A DNA stretch of 64,000 nt from Pseudomonas viridiflava (lineage in GTDB: Bacteria > Pseudomonadota > Gammaproteobacteria > Pseudomonadales > Pseudomonadaceae), in NCBI RefSeq assembly GCF_900590755.1, contig NZ_UUOC01000001.1, positions 310,001-374,000 on the forward strand. The letters are read 5' to 3'. Made by a program: the position numbers and the translations under genes. Within the stretch, counting starts at the first letter, position 1. The number at the start of each line of letters is the position of its first letter. Under the pieces are notes generated by a model, which made no database searches, was not told where the DNA came from, and saw only the letters and a list, made by a program, of their open reading frames with translations. Shown one piece after another: positions 16,196 to 25,290 of the stretch.

Positions 16196-16711
16196 TTAAT
16201 GGTCCGCAGCCCCCAGCAACTGCTCGCGCAGCTCGGGGTTACGGGTTTTCGGGCTTAGCCAGATATCAAAGAAGGCTTTGGCAAATTGCGGATCCTGTAC
16301 AACATGCTGGAGTTTTTCTCCCACATAGAACCGTGCCTCACGCCCCGGCAGATACACACCGGTAATTTTCGACCCGGCCTGCACATCCACGAATGCCTGC
16401 GCCATCTGCGCCTGCCATTGACTGATCTGCGCCTCGCTCACGGGAACCGGCGAGGTGCGTTTGATCTCGTCGACGCTGGCTTCGACCAGCTCGTCGCGGG
16501 TGATGTCGCGGTGGTAGGTCAACTCCAGGGCAAAGGGCTTATCCGCGCTTAGAGGGTTCGCCGCACTCCATAAGCGCGCCGTATAGACACGAAAACCAAA
16601 CACCCGTAAGTCGCCACCGCCGATCACCTGAGCGCCGGGAAGCACTTCTTGCCAACGGGCTAGCGCCGGGCTGCTCATCAACAACAAAACCATTAACCAT
16701 CGGTGCGGCAT
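16196..16711 (-). CDS. Chalcone isomerase-like periplasmic protein
   Basis: 171 residues with an N-terminal signal peptide (MPHRWLMVLLLMSSPALA) and the bacterial chalcone-isomerase-like domain (RVFGFRVYTARLW, ALELTYHRDITRDELVEAS, KITGVYLPGREARFYVGE). Plant-type catalysis is not implied; the bacterial family is of unknown role, perhaps fatty-acid or lipid linked. It is first gene of the pair with the DUF3833 lipoprotein. A perfect TCGACAG/CTGTCGA inverted repeat lies 25 nt upstream of its start. Confidence 0.82.
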   Translation of the reverse strand: MPHRWLMVLLLMSSPALARWQEVLPGAQVIGGGDLRVFGFRVYTARLWSAANPLSADKPFALELTYHRDITRDELVEASVDEIKRTSPVPVSEAQISQWQAQMAQAFVDVQAGSKITGVYLPGREARFYVGEKLQHVVQDPQFAKAFFDIWLSPKTRNPELREQLLGAADH

Positions 16712-16735
16712 CGCGTAATTCCTTTACTCCGACCG

Positions 16736-16754
16736 TCGACAGACTTCCTGTCGA
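16736..16754. promoter_or_regulatory. Inverted repeat upstream of chalcone-isomerase-like gene
   Basis: TCGACAG and CTGTCGA, a perfect 7-bp inverted repeat with a 5-nt gap, lies in the leader of the minus-strand pair. It may be an operator or a small hairpin in the 5' untranslated region. Confidence 0.35.
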
Positions 16755-16856
16755 ACCCGGAGATAAAGTTATACGCGGATACCGACTTTGTACAACAAAT
16801 GGCGAAATTTATTCAAACGCTCGACACAAATCTCTGAGACGAAACCGTTCAGCGCA

Positions 16857-17447
16857 TTACTCTTCGCCCTTGAAGACAGGCTCCCCGAGATTCAGCATCA
16901 GGCGGTTAGCCCAGGCGAAAATCGAGATGGCATGGATCAGATCAAGCACCTGCGCGTCATCCAGACCCTGGGCTCGCAGCGGCTGGATGTGTTCGGCCGT
17001 CAGGGCTGCAGGGTCCAGCGTCAGGTCGATCGAGAACTGAACGATGGCCCTTTCACGGTCAGTGGTGCCTGCGGTCTGCGGATCGCTGAAGACCTGAGCG
17101 ATGACGTCGTTGCGCTTGGCCAGTTGTTCAAAACGCTGGGCGTGGACTGACGCGCAATACACGCACTGATTGATGCGCGAAACCACGGTGCTGGCCAGCT
17201 CACGCTCGGCGCGGGACAGCCCGCCCGGTGCGTACATGATGGCGTTGAAAGCCAGGGAGCGCTGGCGCAGCACCTCCGGCTCATGGGCGAGGGTCAGGTA
17301 GTAATCAGAAGTTTTGGCCTGAGGATGGCTTTCTTCCAACACGGCCAACTGCGCAGGAGTCGCGCTGTCGAGGGTGATCGTCGGCAGCCAGGCCTTCCAG
17401 CCCAGCACTTCACTGGTGAAGCCATTGATGCGGATCGGTTCACTCAT
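16857..17447 (-). CDS. AhpD-like alkylhydroperoxidase-domain protein (Avi_7169-type)
   Basis: 196 residues of the carboxymuconolactone-decarboxylase/AhpD fold with the redox CxxC-x3-H motif CVYCASVHAQ near residue 100. Members reduce peroxides or use the Cys pair for proton transfer. The ATG at 17447 is preferred over the adjacent ATG at 17450 because AGGAG is then 7 nt away; the start overlaps the stop of the upstream CMD gene. I recall the pairing of these two CMD proteins with a peptide-type ABC importer as the neighbourhood used to define the Avi_7169/Avi_7170 families. Last gene of the eight-gene operon. Confidence 0.85.
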   Translation of the reverse strand: MSEPIRINGFTSEVLGWKAWLPTITLDSATPAQLAVLEESHPQAKTSDYYLTLAHEPEVLRQRSLAFNAIMYAPGGLSRAERELASTVVSRINQCVYCASVHAQRFEQLAKRNDVIAQVFSDPQTAGTTDRERAIVQFSIDLTLDPAALTAEHIQPLRAQGLDDAQVLDLIHAISIFAWANRLMLNLGEPVFKGEE

Positions 17448-17965
17448 CATGCTGCTCCTGAGGACAACAAGGCAGCCAGGCCAGCGGCCAGCCTGACCTG
17501 ATAGGACAAAAAGGCAATCAACTGGGACAGCACAACGATTTCCGCCGTAGACAGTCCTGCCTGTTGCAGCACTTCCAGCGCGTGGCGATCACCCTCCACG
17601 GGACGCTCGATGAGGGTGCGAGTGAACACCAGTATCGCTTGCAAACGGTGGTCACCCAGCGCTTCCAGTTGACCCGCATCCACTGCAGCCACCCACGCCG
17701 GATCAATATTCAGGCCTTGCAATTGCTCAAGGTAATAATCGGCCAACAACGCATTGGGGGTCAGGCGGCTGGCGTAAAAAGCCACCCATAAACGCTCGCT
17801 CAACGCGAGGTTGTCTTGAACTTGCGGGTTGAAAAACTGCTCATGGCTGCTTTGGGTGGCAGCCAGAACTTTGTCCCGTGCATGGCGCACGCGGTGCAAA
17901 TCCGTGCCGGGCACGATACCCAGCAAATCGTCCAGCACATCGACAGGTTCAGCGATGGAATTCAT
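17447..17965 (-). CDS. CMD-domain protein (Avi_7170-type), lacks CxxC
   Basis: 172 residues, all-helical AhpD/CMD-like fold (LSERLWVAFYASRLTPNALL, then LSQLIAFLSYQVRLAAGLAA). In contrast to the next gene it contains no cysteine pair, so it is probably not a peroxidase alone and may act as a partner subunit. The stop codon overlaps the next start. It lies 60 nt downstream of the binding-protein gene in the same operon. Confidence 0.82.
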   Translation of the reverse strand: MNSIAEPVDVLDDLLGIVPGTDLHRVRHARDKVLAATQSSHEQFFNPQVQDNLALSERLWVAFYASRLTPNALLADYYLEQLQGLNIDPAWVAAVDAGQLEALGDHRLQAILVFTRTLIERPVEGDRHALEVLQQAGLSTAEIVVLSQLIAFLSYQVRLAAGLAALLSSGAA

Positions 17966-18025
17966 GACATATCCTTCAAGGGATTCGGCGATGCCTGCCG
18001 ACTCCGCATCGGCAGGCAGACGGGT

Positions 18026-19591
18026 TCAAGGCAGTTTGGTAACCATGCTCGCTGCCGTGCGGTCGCTGACCAGTGGCTCGACTTTCAGGTCTTTGCGTGC
18101 AGCCCAGATGTTCTGGTAGTGGAACAGCGGGATGATGCCGACATCATCAGCCACCACCTTGGCCGAGTCCTGGAGGATCGCGCGACGCTTGGCTTCATCA
18201 AACTCGGCAGTGGCTTTGACCAGCGCCTGATCTACCAGTGGGTTGCTGTAATGACCCCAATTAGACGCGCCCTGCCCTTTGGCGCTGTCCACGGTGGTCA
18301 GGATGTTGGTCAGTGCGTAAGCCGCTTCGCCCGTGCCGTTACCCCAGGCGACCACGCTGATGGCCAATTCATTCTTGTTGGCCTTACCGGCATACACCGC
18401 CCATGGCAGCACTTCGAGTTGCACTTTCACGCCAATCCGCGACCAGAATTGCGCCACCGCCTGCATGGCTTCCGGTGCTTGCGGGTAACGATCGCCCGGC
18501 ACGTGCACGGTCAGCTGGAAGCCTTCAGGAAAACCCGCATCCTTGAGCAACGCTTTAGCTTCGGTCGGGTCATACGGAATGTTTTTCAGGTCCGGGTTGT
18601 AGCCGAAGGTCTTGGCGGGCATCCACTGGTTCGCTTCGGTCACCGTGCCCTGCATGATGCGTTCAACGATGGCCGGGCGGTTGATCGCCAGGGACAGCGC
18701 CTTACGCACGCGCACGTCCAGCAACGGGTTCTGCTCCAGCGTCTTGCCCGCGTTGTCGCGGATGAATTCGTTTGGACCGGCCCGGAATGAAGGCTGAATC
18801 AGCAAGGCCCGCAGGCCTGAATAGGCGTAGACCTTGACGTTCGGGCTCTGACGCAGACGCGCCACGTCGGTAGGCGAGACCTTGTCGATCACGTCAACAT
18901 CACCGGCCAGCAAGGCGGCAGTGCGGCTGGCGGCGTTGGCGATGAAGCGGTAGTCGACGCTGTCCCAGACCGGCTTGTCGCCGTAATAGTCTTTATTGCG
19001 CTCGAAAATCGTGCGGTCGCCAGGCACGTAGGACACGAAGCGATAAGGCCCGGTGCCGACCATGGCCTTGCCGGAGTTGTAGTCGGCGCTGGTCGCATTG
19101 GCTCCCACATGACGGCTGACGATGTAGATGGAATCCACGTCCGGCAGCAGGTTGGCGTTAGGCGTGCGGGTTTTGATGATCAGGGTGTGGTCGTCCTTGG
19201 CCTGGACCGACTCCACCGTACGCATCGCGCCGGCATAAGACGCGACAGCGCCCGGCACACTGCGAGAACGCTCGAAGGAAAACACGAAGTCGTCGGCGGT
19301 CAGCGGCTTGCCATCCTGCCATTTGACGTCATCACGCAGGGCGAACTCCCAGGTTTTGTCGTCCAACACTTTCCAGCTTTTGGCCAGGCCCGGCAGGGTC
19401 TTGTCGTCGCGACGATTGACCAGCGACTCGAAGGCATGCAGCGCCACCGAGCGGTCACCGGCATAGTTGTTCAGTTGCGGGTCCAGGGATGACACCGGGT
19501 CGGCGTAACCGATACGCAGGGTTTCGGCTGAGGCATTGGCCGCCGCCAGAATCAGGGCCGAGGCCAGCAGTGAACGAACAAGAGGCTTCAT
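18026..19591 (-). CDS. ABC importer binding protein, peptide/nickel (SBP_bac_5) type
   Basis: 521 residues. Signal peptide MKPLVRSLLASALILAAANA, then SBP family 5 with the typical LDPQLNNYAGDRSVALHAFE, DDVKWQDGKPLTADDFVFSF and VRKALSLAINRPAIV stretches. The start at 19591 (AAGGA 9 nt upstream) gives a proper signal peptide; the frame to 19765 runs into the ATPase gene. It delivers substrate to the two permeases encoded upstream. I recall it as the TIGR04028 type that travels with the CMD pair. The ligand is unknown, and a peptide is not assured. Confidence 0.9.
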   Translation of the reverse strand: MKPLVRSLLASALILAAANASAETLRIGYADPVSSLDPQLNNYAGDRSVALHAFESLVNRRDDKTLPGLAKSWKVLDDKTWEFALRDDVKWQDGKPLTADDFVFSFERSRSVPGAVASYAGAMRTVESVQAKDDHTLIIKTRTPNANLLPDVDSIYIVSRHVGANATSADYNSGKAMVGTGPYRFVSYVPGDRTIFERNKDYYGDKPVWDSVDYRFIANAASRTAALLAGDVDVIDKVSPTDVARLRQSPNVKVYAYSGLRALLIQPSFRAGPNEFIRDNAGKTLEQNPLLDVRVRKALSLAINRPAIVERIMQGTVTEANQWMPAKTFGYNPDLKNIPYDPTEAKALLKDAGFPEGFQLTVHVPGDRYPQAPEAMQAVAQFWSRIGVKVQLEVLPWAVYAGKANKNELAISVVAWGNGTGEAAYALTNILTTVDSAKGQGASNWGHYSNPLVDQALVKATAEFDEAKRRAILQDSAKVVADDVGIIPLFHYQNIWAARKDLKVEPLVSDRTAASMVTKLP

Positions 19592-19647
19592 GTGTTGTTT
19601 CCTTGTACGCAATGGCAAAGAGGTGACGGGCGTCGAAGTGCGCCCGT

Positions 19648-20661
19648 TCAGGCTGTTTCGTTGAGGTGGCAAGCGCTCAGGTGGTTGGGTGCAACCTCTC
19701 TGAGCGGTGGAACTTCCACGCGACAGCGCGCCATGGCGTGCGGGCAACGAGGATGGAAATGACACCCGGCGGGCGGGTTCAGCGGGCTGGGGATTTCCCC
19801 TTTGATCGCGTCATAACGGGCACTGCGGATATCGAAGCGCGGAATCTGCGCCAGCAACGCCTGGGTGTAAGGATGGTTGGCGCGGCTGAACAGATCGTCC
19901 ACATCGGCGCTTTCCACGACTCGGCCCAGATACATCACCACCACCCGATCACACAGGTGCTCGACCACGCCCAGGTCATGGCTGATGAACAGGTAGGTCA
20001 GACCCAGCTCGTCGCGCAGGTCCATGAACAGATTCAGAATCTGCGCCTGAATCGACACGTCCAGCGCGGCCACTGACTCGTCGCAAACCAGCAACTCGGG
20101 CTGTACCGCCAAGGCCCGGGCGATGCCGATGCGCTGGCGTTGCCCGCCGCTGAACTGGTGCGGATAGCGTTGGCGCAATTTCGGGCTGAGGCCAGCGCGT
20201 TGCAGTTGTGCACTGACGTAATCGTCGAAGCCCGCTTTATCGGTCAGGCCGTGCAGGAGCGCGCCCTCACCCACAATACGGTCTACCCGCAGACGCGGAT
20301 TGAGGCTCGCCGAGGGGTCCTGAAAAATCATCTGGATCTTCAAGCGGGCCGCCTGACGCTCGGCAGGGTTCAGCGCTTCGATGGACTTGCCATCAATGGA
20401 CGCGGTGCCCGAAGACACCGGCAGTAAACCGGCGACCATGCGCCCCAGGGTTGACTTGCCGCAGCCGGACTCACCCACCAGGCCCACGACTTCGCCACGG
20501 GTGATGCGCAGATCAACACGATCCACGGCATGCGTCACCGACTGCGGTCGGCTCAATTGCAGGCGTTGCAAAGTGCGCTGCAGCCCGGTGTCGGGGCTGC
20601 TTTTGCCAAATGTCTTGCTGACCTGGCGCAACTCGATGATCGGTGTCGACTCATTGCTCAT
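19648..20661 (-). CDS. Oligopeptide-type ABC transporter ATPase (DppF/OppF-like)
   Basis: 337 residues. Walker A GESGCGKST, signature FSGGQRQRIGIARAL, Walker B LLVCDESVAALD and the C-terminal oligopeptide extension with the four-Cys-like region PPAGCHFHPRCPHAMARC that in relatives can bind an iron-sulfur cluster. The ATG at 20661 has GGGAG 6 nt upstream and overlaps the end of the DppD-like gene by 11 nt. It works as a heterodimer with that protein. Confidence 0.92.
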   Translation of the reverse strand: MSNESTPIIELRQVSKTFGKSSPDTGLQRTLQRLQLSRPQSVTHAVDRVDLRITRGEVVGLVGESGCGKSTLGRMVAGLLPVSSGTASIDGKSIEALNPAERQAARLKIQMIFQDPSASLNPRLRVDRIVGEGALLHGLTDKAGFDDYVSAQLQRAGLSPKLRQRYPHQFSGGQRQRIGIARALAVQPELLVCDESVAALDVSIQAQILNLFMDLRDELGLTYLFISHDLGVVEHLCDRVVVMYLGRVVESADVDDLFSRANHPYTQALLAQIPRFDIRSARYDAIKGEIPSPLNPPAGCHFHPRCPHAMARCRVEVPPLREVAPNHLSACHLNETA

Positions 20662-21664
20662 CGCCAGCTCCCGGATGAAAACAGCGAACCCGTCGGCCGG
20701 GCTCCAATTCTTGATCAGGCGGTTCCTGAGCACACACTGACGTCACCCTGGAACACCGCGCCGCGAATGCACAACCAGCGGGCATCGACAGCAGGTCCGG
20801 CGCCATGCCGGGGATTTGCCGCAGGCGTTGGCCGCGCTTGTTGCGGCTGGGCAGGCTGTCGATCAAGCCTTGGGTGTAGGGGTGTTGCGGACTATCCAGC
20901 ACCGCAGCGACGCTGCCTTGCTCGACGATACGACCGGCGTACATCACGGCGATATCGTCCGCGAGACCGGCCACCACCGAGAGGTCGTGGGTAATCCAGA
21001 TCAACGAAGTGCCCTGCTGGCGCACCAGCTTTTGCACTTCACTGAGGATTTGCGCCTGGATGGTCACGTCCAGCGCGGTGGTCGGCTCATCGGCGATGAT
21101 CAGGTCCGGTGCGTGCAGCAAAGCAATCGCAATCGCCACCCGCTGACGCATGCCGCCGGACAACTGATGCGGGTAAGCGCGCAGACGCTCATCGGGACTG
21201 GCGATACCCAGCAGCGCCAGGGTACGGCTGGCGTGCTCCCGGGCCTCGGCACGGCTTACCGATTGATGCGCGCGCACCGCTTCGATCATTTGCGTGTCGA
21301 TGCGCAGCACCGGGTTGAGGGTCATCATCGGGTCCTGAAAGATCATCGCAATGCGATTACCTTGCAGGTGACGCAGCTCGGCGCCAGACAGGCGGGTCAA
21401 ATCTCTACCTTTGAACAGCACCTCTCCGCCACTGATACGTCCAGGTTCGTCCACCAGACCGAGAATCGAGAAGCCGGTCACCGACTTGCCCGATCCGGAC
21501 TCGCCCACCAGCCCCAGAATACGACCGGGCTGAATGCGCAACGAGACATCGCGCACCGCAGGCAACACTCCGGCATGGGTATAAAACGAGGTGCTCAGAT
21601 TGCGCACATCCAGGGTCGCCTGCTCGGCAGTCAGCTGGGGGTCAAATACTTGCGAAACAGTCAT
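20651..21664 (-). CDS. Oligopeptide-type ABC transporter ATPase (DppD/OppD-like)
   Basis: 337 residues. Walker [10 protein letters not shown], signature [15 protein letters not shown], Walker [13 protein letters not shown], and the C-terminal [20 protein letters not shown] cysteine segment of this subfamily. The start overlaps the stop of the DppC-like permease gene by 4 nt. Partner of the DppF-like ATPase. Confidence 0.92.
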   Translation of the reverse strand: MTVSQVFDPQLTAEQATLDVRNLSTSFYTHAGVLPAVRDVSLRIQPGRILGLVGESGSGKSVTGFSILGLVDEPGRISGGEVLFKGRDLTRLSGAELRHLQGNRIAMIFQDPMMTLNPVLRIDTQMIEAVRAHQSVSRAEAREHASRTLALLGIASPDERLRAYPHQLSGGMRQRVAIAIALLHAPDLIIADEPTTALDVTIQAQILSEVQKLVRQQGTSLIWITHDLSVVAGLADDIAVMYAGRIVEQGSVAAVLDSPQHPYTQGLIDSLPSRNKRGQRLRQIPGMAPDLLSMPAGCAFAARCSRVTSVCAQEPPDQELEPGRRVRCFHPGAGDEQ

Positions 21665-22596
21665 CGCTGCAACCTCGGGTTCAGGACATCGCGCAACTGA
21701 TCGCCCACCAGATTGATGGCGACGATGGTCACCAACAAGGCCAGGCCCGGATAGAAACTGATCCAGTATTCGTCACTGAGCATGTACTGAAAGCCGTTGG
21801 CGATCAGCAAGCCCAGGGACGGCTCGGTAATGGGCACGCCAAGGCCGAGAAACGACAGAGTCGCTTCCAGGGTGATGCCCCGTGCGATCTGCAGTGCGCC
21901 AATGACGATCAGTGGCGGCAGGCAATTGGGCAGGATGTGCCCGACCACGATGCGCCACGCACCAATGCCCTGACCGCGCGCCGCATCGACATATTCCCGA
22001 CGGCTTTCTGTGAGCGCCTGACCACGAGCGGTTCGGGCGTAATAAGCCCATTCCAGCACCACCAGGGTCAGCATCACATTGCCAACGCCTTTGCCCAACC
22101 AGGCAAGGATCATCAGCGCCATGAGGATCACCGGAAACGACAGCAGCAAATCCACCAGACGCATCAACAGGGCATCGACCCAGCCACCGGCGTAAGCGGA
22201 AAGCAGCCCCAGCATGGTGCCAAGCACTGCGGCGATCAGCGCCGAGCCGATACCCACCCAGAGGCTGATGCGCAGGCCATAAATAATCGCCGAGAGCAAG
22301 TCCCGCCCCTGCCCGTCCGTGCCCAGCCAGTAGGTATAACCACCGTCGACGTTGGCCGTGCCGGGTGGCAGCCGTGCATCCAGCACATTGAGCTGCATCA
22401 GGTCGTAAGGGTTTTGAAAAACGATCCATGGCGCCAGTGCGGCGATGGTAATAATCGCCAGCAGCACCAGTAAACCGGCGATCGCAACAGGCGATGATCG
22501 GAATTCGGCAAAGTTCCGGCGCCACGGGGATTGAGCCTTGAAGGTTGCTGTCTTCAGGGTTTCGGGGTTCAGATTAGGGGCAGGCACCTGGCTCAT
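21661..22596 (-). CDS. ABC transporter permease (DppC-like)
   Basis: 311 residues with a cytosolic N-terminal tail, about six membrane segments and the EAA coupling motif in the region ARGQGIGAWRIVVGHILPN. An OppC_N-type N-terminus (WRRNFAEFRSSPVAIAGLLV) precedes helix 1. It overlaps both neighbours by 4 nt. It forms the translocation pore together with the DppB-like protein. Confidence 0.92.
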   Translation of the reverse strand: MSQVPAPNLNPETLKTATFKAQSPWRRNFAEFRSSPVAIAGLLVLLAIITIAALAPWIVFQNPYDLMQLNVLDARLPPGTANVDGGYTYWLGTDGQGRDLLSAIIYGLRISLWVGIGSALIAAVLGTMLGLLSAYAGGWVDALLMRLVDLLLSFPVILMALMILAWLGKGVGNVMLTLVVLEWAYYARTARGQALTESRREYVDAARGQGIGAWRIVVGHILPNCLPPLIVIGALQIARGITLEATLSFLGLGVPITEPSLGLLIANGFQYMLSDEYWISFYPGLALLVTIVAINLVGDQLRDVLNPRLQR

Positions 22597-23567
22597 CGTT
22601 TCACCTGCGCGCGAACTCGCGGATCAAGCAGGTAATACAAGCCGTCGACGATCAGATTGAGTACCACGAAAATCACCACCACAACCATCAGATAAGCCAC
22701 CACAACCGGGCGGTCGAGCATGTTGATGCTGTCCAGAATCAGCTTGCCGGCACCGGGCCAGGCAAAGATGCTCTCGGTCACCACCGCATAGGCAATGGTC
22801 GAACCCAGCTCCATGGCCAACACCGTCACCAGCGGGATCATGGTGTTGCGCATCACGTGCATGCACATCACCCGAACCGGTGACAGTCCTTTGGCCCGAG
22901 CGAATTTGACGTATTCCTGAGGCAGCACTTCACGGACCCCGGCACGGGTCAGACGCAGCACCAGGGAAATCTTGAACAACGCCAGATTCAGCGCGGGCAG
23001 GATCAGATGCTGCAGGCCGTCGAGAGTCAGGAATGACCACTGGATACCGAACAGCTCCCGCGTCTCGCCGCGCCCACTGGCTGGCAACCAACCGAGCTTG
23101 ATCGAGAACAGCATGATCATCATCAGCGCCACCCAGAATGCCGGCAGCGAAAAGCCGACGATGCTGCTGGCCATGAGGATTTTTGAAAGCGGATGATCTG
23201 GATACGTCCCGGCGAACATGCCCAGCGGCACGCCCAGCACGATGGCCAGCAGCAACGCACAAAAGGCAAGTTCGAACGTGGCAGGCAGGCGTTGCAGAAT
23301 CAGGCGCATGGCGTCTTCGTGATAAACAAAGCTCTGCCCCAGATTGCCCTGCACCGCGCCCTTGAGGAACAACATGTATTGCTGCCACAGGGGCTTGTCC
23401 AGCCCAAGGTGCGCGATCGCCGCCAGCCGCTCGGCCTGGTTAAGGTCTTCACCCACCAGAATATCCATGGGGTTACCGATCGCATTCAAACCGATGAACA
23501 CCACCAGGGTCATGAGCAAGACCACCAGTAACGACTGGCCCAGCCGCCGTACCGCCCAGCCGATCAT
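22593..23567 (-). CDS. ABC transporter permease (DppB-like)
   Basis: 324 residues, six predicted membrane helices, N-terminal RRLGQSLLVVLLMTLVVF and EAA motif FARAKGLSPVRVMCMHVMRN. The family's ESIFAWPGAGKL segment is present. Overlaps of 4 nt on each side place it second in the operon after the monooxygenase-like gene. Confidence 0.92.
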   Translation of the reverse strand: MIGWAVRRLGQSLLVVLLMTLVVFIGLNAIGNPMDILVGEDLNQAERLAAIAHLGLDKPLWQQYMLFLKGAVQGNLGQSFVYHEDAMRLILQRLPATFELAFCALLLAIVLGVPLGMFAGTYPDHPLSKILMASSIVGFSLPAFWVALMMIMLFSIKLGWLPASGRGETRELFGIQWSFLTLDGLQHLILPALNLALFKISLVLRLTRAGVREVLPQEYVKFARAKGLSPVRVMCMHVMRNTMIPLVTVLAMELGSTIAYAVVTESIFAWPGAGKLILDSINMLDRPVVVAYLMVVVVIFVVLNLIVDGLYYLLDPRVRAQVKR

Positions 23568-25024
23568 CCGCGCAACTCTTGGGCTGTGGGCTCACCGGCC
23601 ACCCATTCATCACCCAGCAACTCGGGGTCGGCGTAGTTCTGCATCGCTGCGAAGTGCAGTGCGATGTCTTCATTGAACAGCTGCCCCGCCAAGCCTTGAG
23701 CGAGGCGTTTGGCGCCTTCGCTGATCGCCGGAATATCGCCCGATACCGCGCCGTAGCTCAGCGCCGCCGGGTAGTTGAAGCAGTGGATCTGACCGATGCC
23801 CGGGCATGCGCCTGGTGTCTTCTCCTGGAATTCGAAACACAGACCCAGATCGGGTAAATCTTCAAGCTCCGCACCGGGCTCATCTGCCGGGGGTGTGAAG
23901 CTGTCGCTCCAGGCACGGATGTGCGAAGCGAAACTTGCGAACTCAGGCCGCAGTTTGAAATCGGTCCGGAAGCCGGTAGCAAATACCAGGAAATCCACTT
24001 CCAGCCTGGCTTTGGGAGTATCCACCCACAGACCACCCGCCGGGTTTTGCAGCACAGCCAGCACCGGGCTATTCAACAAGAAGCGAGAATTAGGTGAGCT
24101 GGAGACTCGCAAGGTGCTGCCCCGAGGCGGCGGCACTTGCTGAGCGTTGAGGTAATTACGGATTCGCCATTTCCAGGCATCCGGCAAGCGCCAGTAACCG
24201 TGAGTCATGCCCGGATTGCCAGCGCCCTTGCCTTTGTTGACACGAGGCAACTCGGCGCGGCGGATCAGCAGATCGACGCGCTGCGCACCAGCTTCCAGGG
24301 CTGTAGCGGCGCTGTCCATGGCCGAAGCCCCACCGCCGATGACCGCGACTCGTTTGCCGACGAACCAGTCATTCTGCAGGCCATCCGCCGAGTGCGCCCA
24401 AACGTGGCGTGGCAAATCATGGGCAAAATCCGGCACCCAAGGACCACCCAGACCGTCCCGCCCGGTGGCCAGCACTACATGGCGCGCCACAACGTGCTGG
24501 ACCTCTGCACCATGGCTGACATCCAGCTCCACCAGGCCGTCGGCACGAGGCTGAACCCGGGTGACCCGGTGTTCGTTTCGGACATCCAGATTCAGTGCCT
24601 TGCGGTACCAGCGCAGATAATCAGCCCATTGCAGCCGGGGAATCTTGTCCAGCGCGTTCCACGCGGCCAGACCGAACTGCGCCTCGAACCAGGCGCGGAA
24701 CGTCAACGCGGGCAAGCCCAGCGCAGGGCCGGTCAACTGCTTGGGTGAGCGCAAGGTTTCCATGCGCGCAGTGGTTGCCCAAGGCCCCTCGAAACCTGTC
24801 GGTGATTGGTCGAAGGTGCGCGCCACAATGCCGAGATTGCGCAGCTCGGCGGCCAATGCCAAGCCAGCCATGCCGCCGCCGATAATCGCTACATCCAACA
24901 CGGGCCGGCCTTGATCAAGGCGCGGTTTCACCCACGGCGAAGCTGGCAAATCCAGCCATTGCAAATCCTGCTGCAAGCGGGCTTCCAGCGCGGCCAGGCC
25001 GGTGGGAATGTTCAAGTCGGACAT
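23564..25024 (-). CDS. FAD/NAD(P)-binding monooxygenase-like oxidoreductase
   Basis: 486 residues. First Rossmann motif VAIIGGGMAGLALA (about residue 47) for FAD and a second, VAVIGGGASAMDSA (about residue 215), for NAD(P)H. The spacing and the VLATGRDGLGG and FATGFRTDF motifs resemble flavin-containing and lysine/ornithine-type N-monooxygenases. It probably oxygenates the compound imported by the downstream ABC system. The start MSDLNIPTG (25024) is chosen as the typical N-terminus; the ribosome-binding site is weak. First gene of the eight-gene operon; the leader contains several AT-rich palindromes. Confidence 0.85.
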   Translation of the reverse strand: MSDLNIPTGLAALEARLQQDLQWLDLPASPWVKPRLDQGRPVLDVAIIGGGMAGLALAAELRNLGIVARTFDQSPTGFEGPWATTARMETLRSPKQLTGPALGLPALTFRAWFEAQFGLAAWNALDKIPRLQWADYLRWYRKALNLDVRNEHRVTRVQPRADGLVELDVSHGAEVQHVVARHVVLATGRDGLGGPWVPDFAHDLPRHVWAHSADGLQNDWFVGKRVAVIGGGASAMDSAATALEAGAQRVDLLIRRAELPRVNKGKGAGNPGMTHGYWRLPDAWKWRIRNYLNAQQVPPPRGSTLRVSSSPNSRFLLNSPVLAVLQNPAGGLWVDTPKARLEVDFLVFATGFRTDFKLRPEFASFASHIRAWSDSFTPPADEPGAELEDLPDLGLCFEFQEKTPGACPGIGQIHCFNYPAALSYGAVSGDIPAISEGAKRLAQGLAGQLFNEDIALHFAAMQNYADPELLGDEWVAGEPTAQELRG

Positions 25025-25136
25025 TTTCAATACTCGGGATCGAGGAACGGTGGAGTTCTTTGCGCGGGCTACTGTGTCACCAGCCATTCAAAAAACGTTC
25101 CACACACATAGATTTATGCATTCAACAGGCTTATGA

Positions 25137-25203
25137 ATTCGTAAAACGAATAGTAAAAGCCCTTGAATATTCCTACAACGCTGATTATCGAATATTGATA
25201 TTC
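25137..25203. promoter_or_regulatory. AT-rich palindromes upstream of monooxygenase-ABC operon
   Basis: Three short inverted repeats are seen: ATTCGT-AAA-ACGAAT (25137-25151), GAATATTC (25165-25172) and GAATATTGATATTC (25190-25203). The first fits the T-N11-A shape of LysR sites. They lie between the operon start and the LysR gene just upstream, the likely binder. Confidence 0.45.
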
Positions 25204-25235
25204 CTGAAAAGCATTAGAACGTGGCGACGATATCG

Positions 25236-25286
25236 AAGGAGCTGCCTGATGGAATTGCTCTTCGCAGCCTGCGACAGCTCCTACAA
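25236..25286. repeat. Solo REP-like hairpin
   Basis: GGAGCTGCC and CTGCGACAGCTCCTACA arms around TTCGCAGCCTGCGACAG belong to the same family as 7075-7147. It sits immediately downstream of the LysR stop codon. Confidence 0.5.
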
Positions 25287-25290
25287 GACA

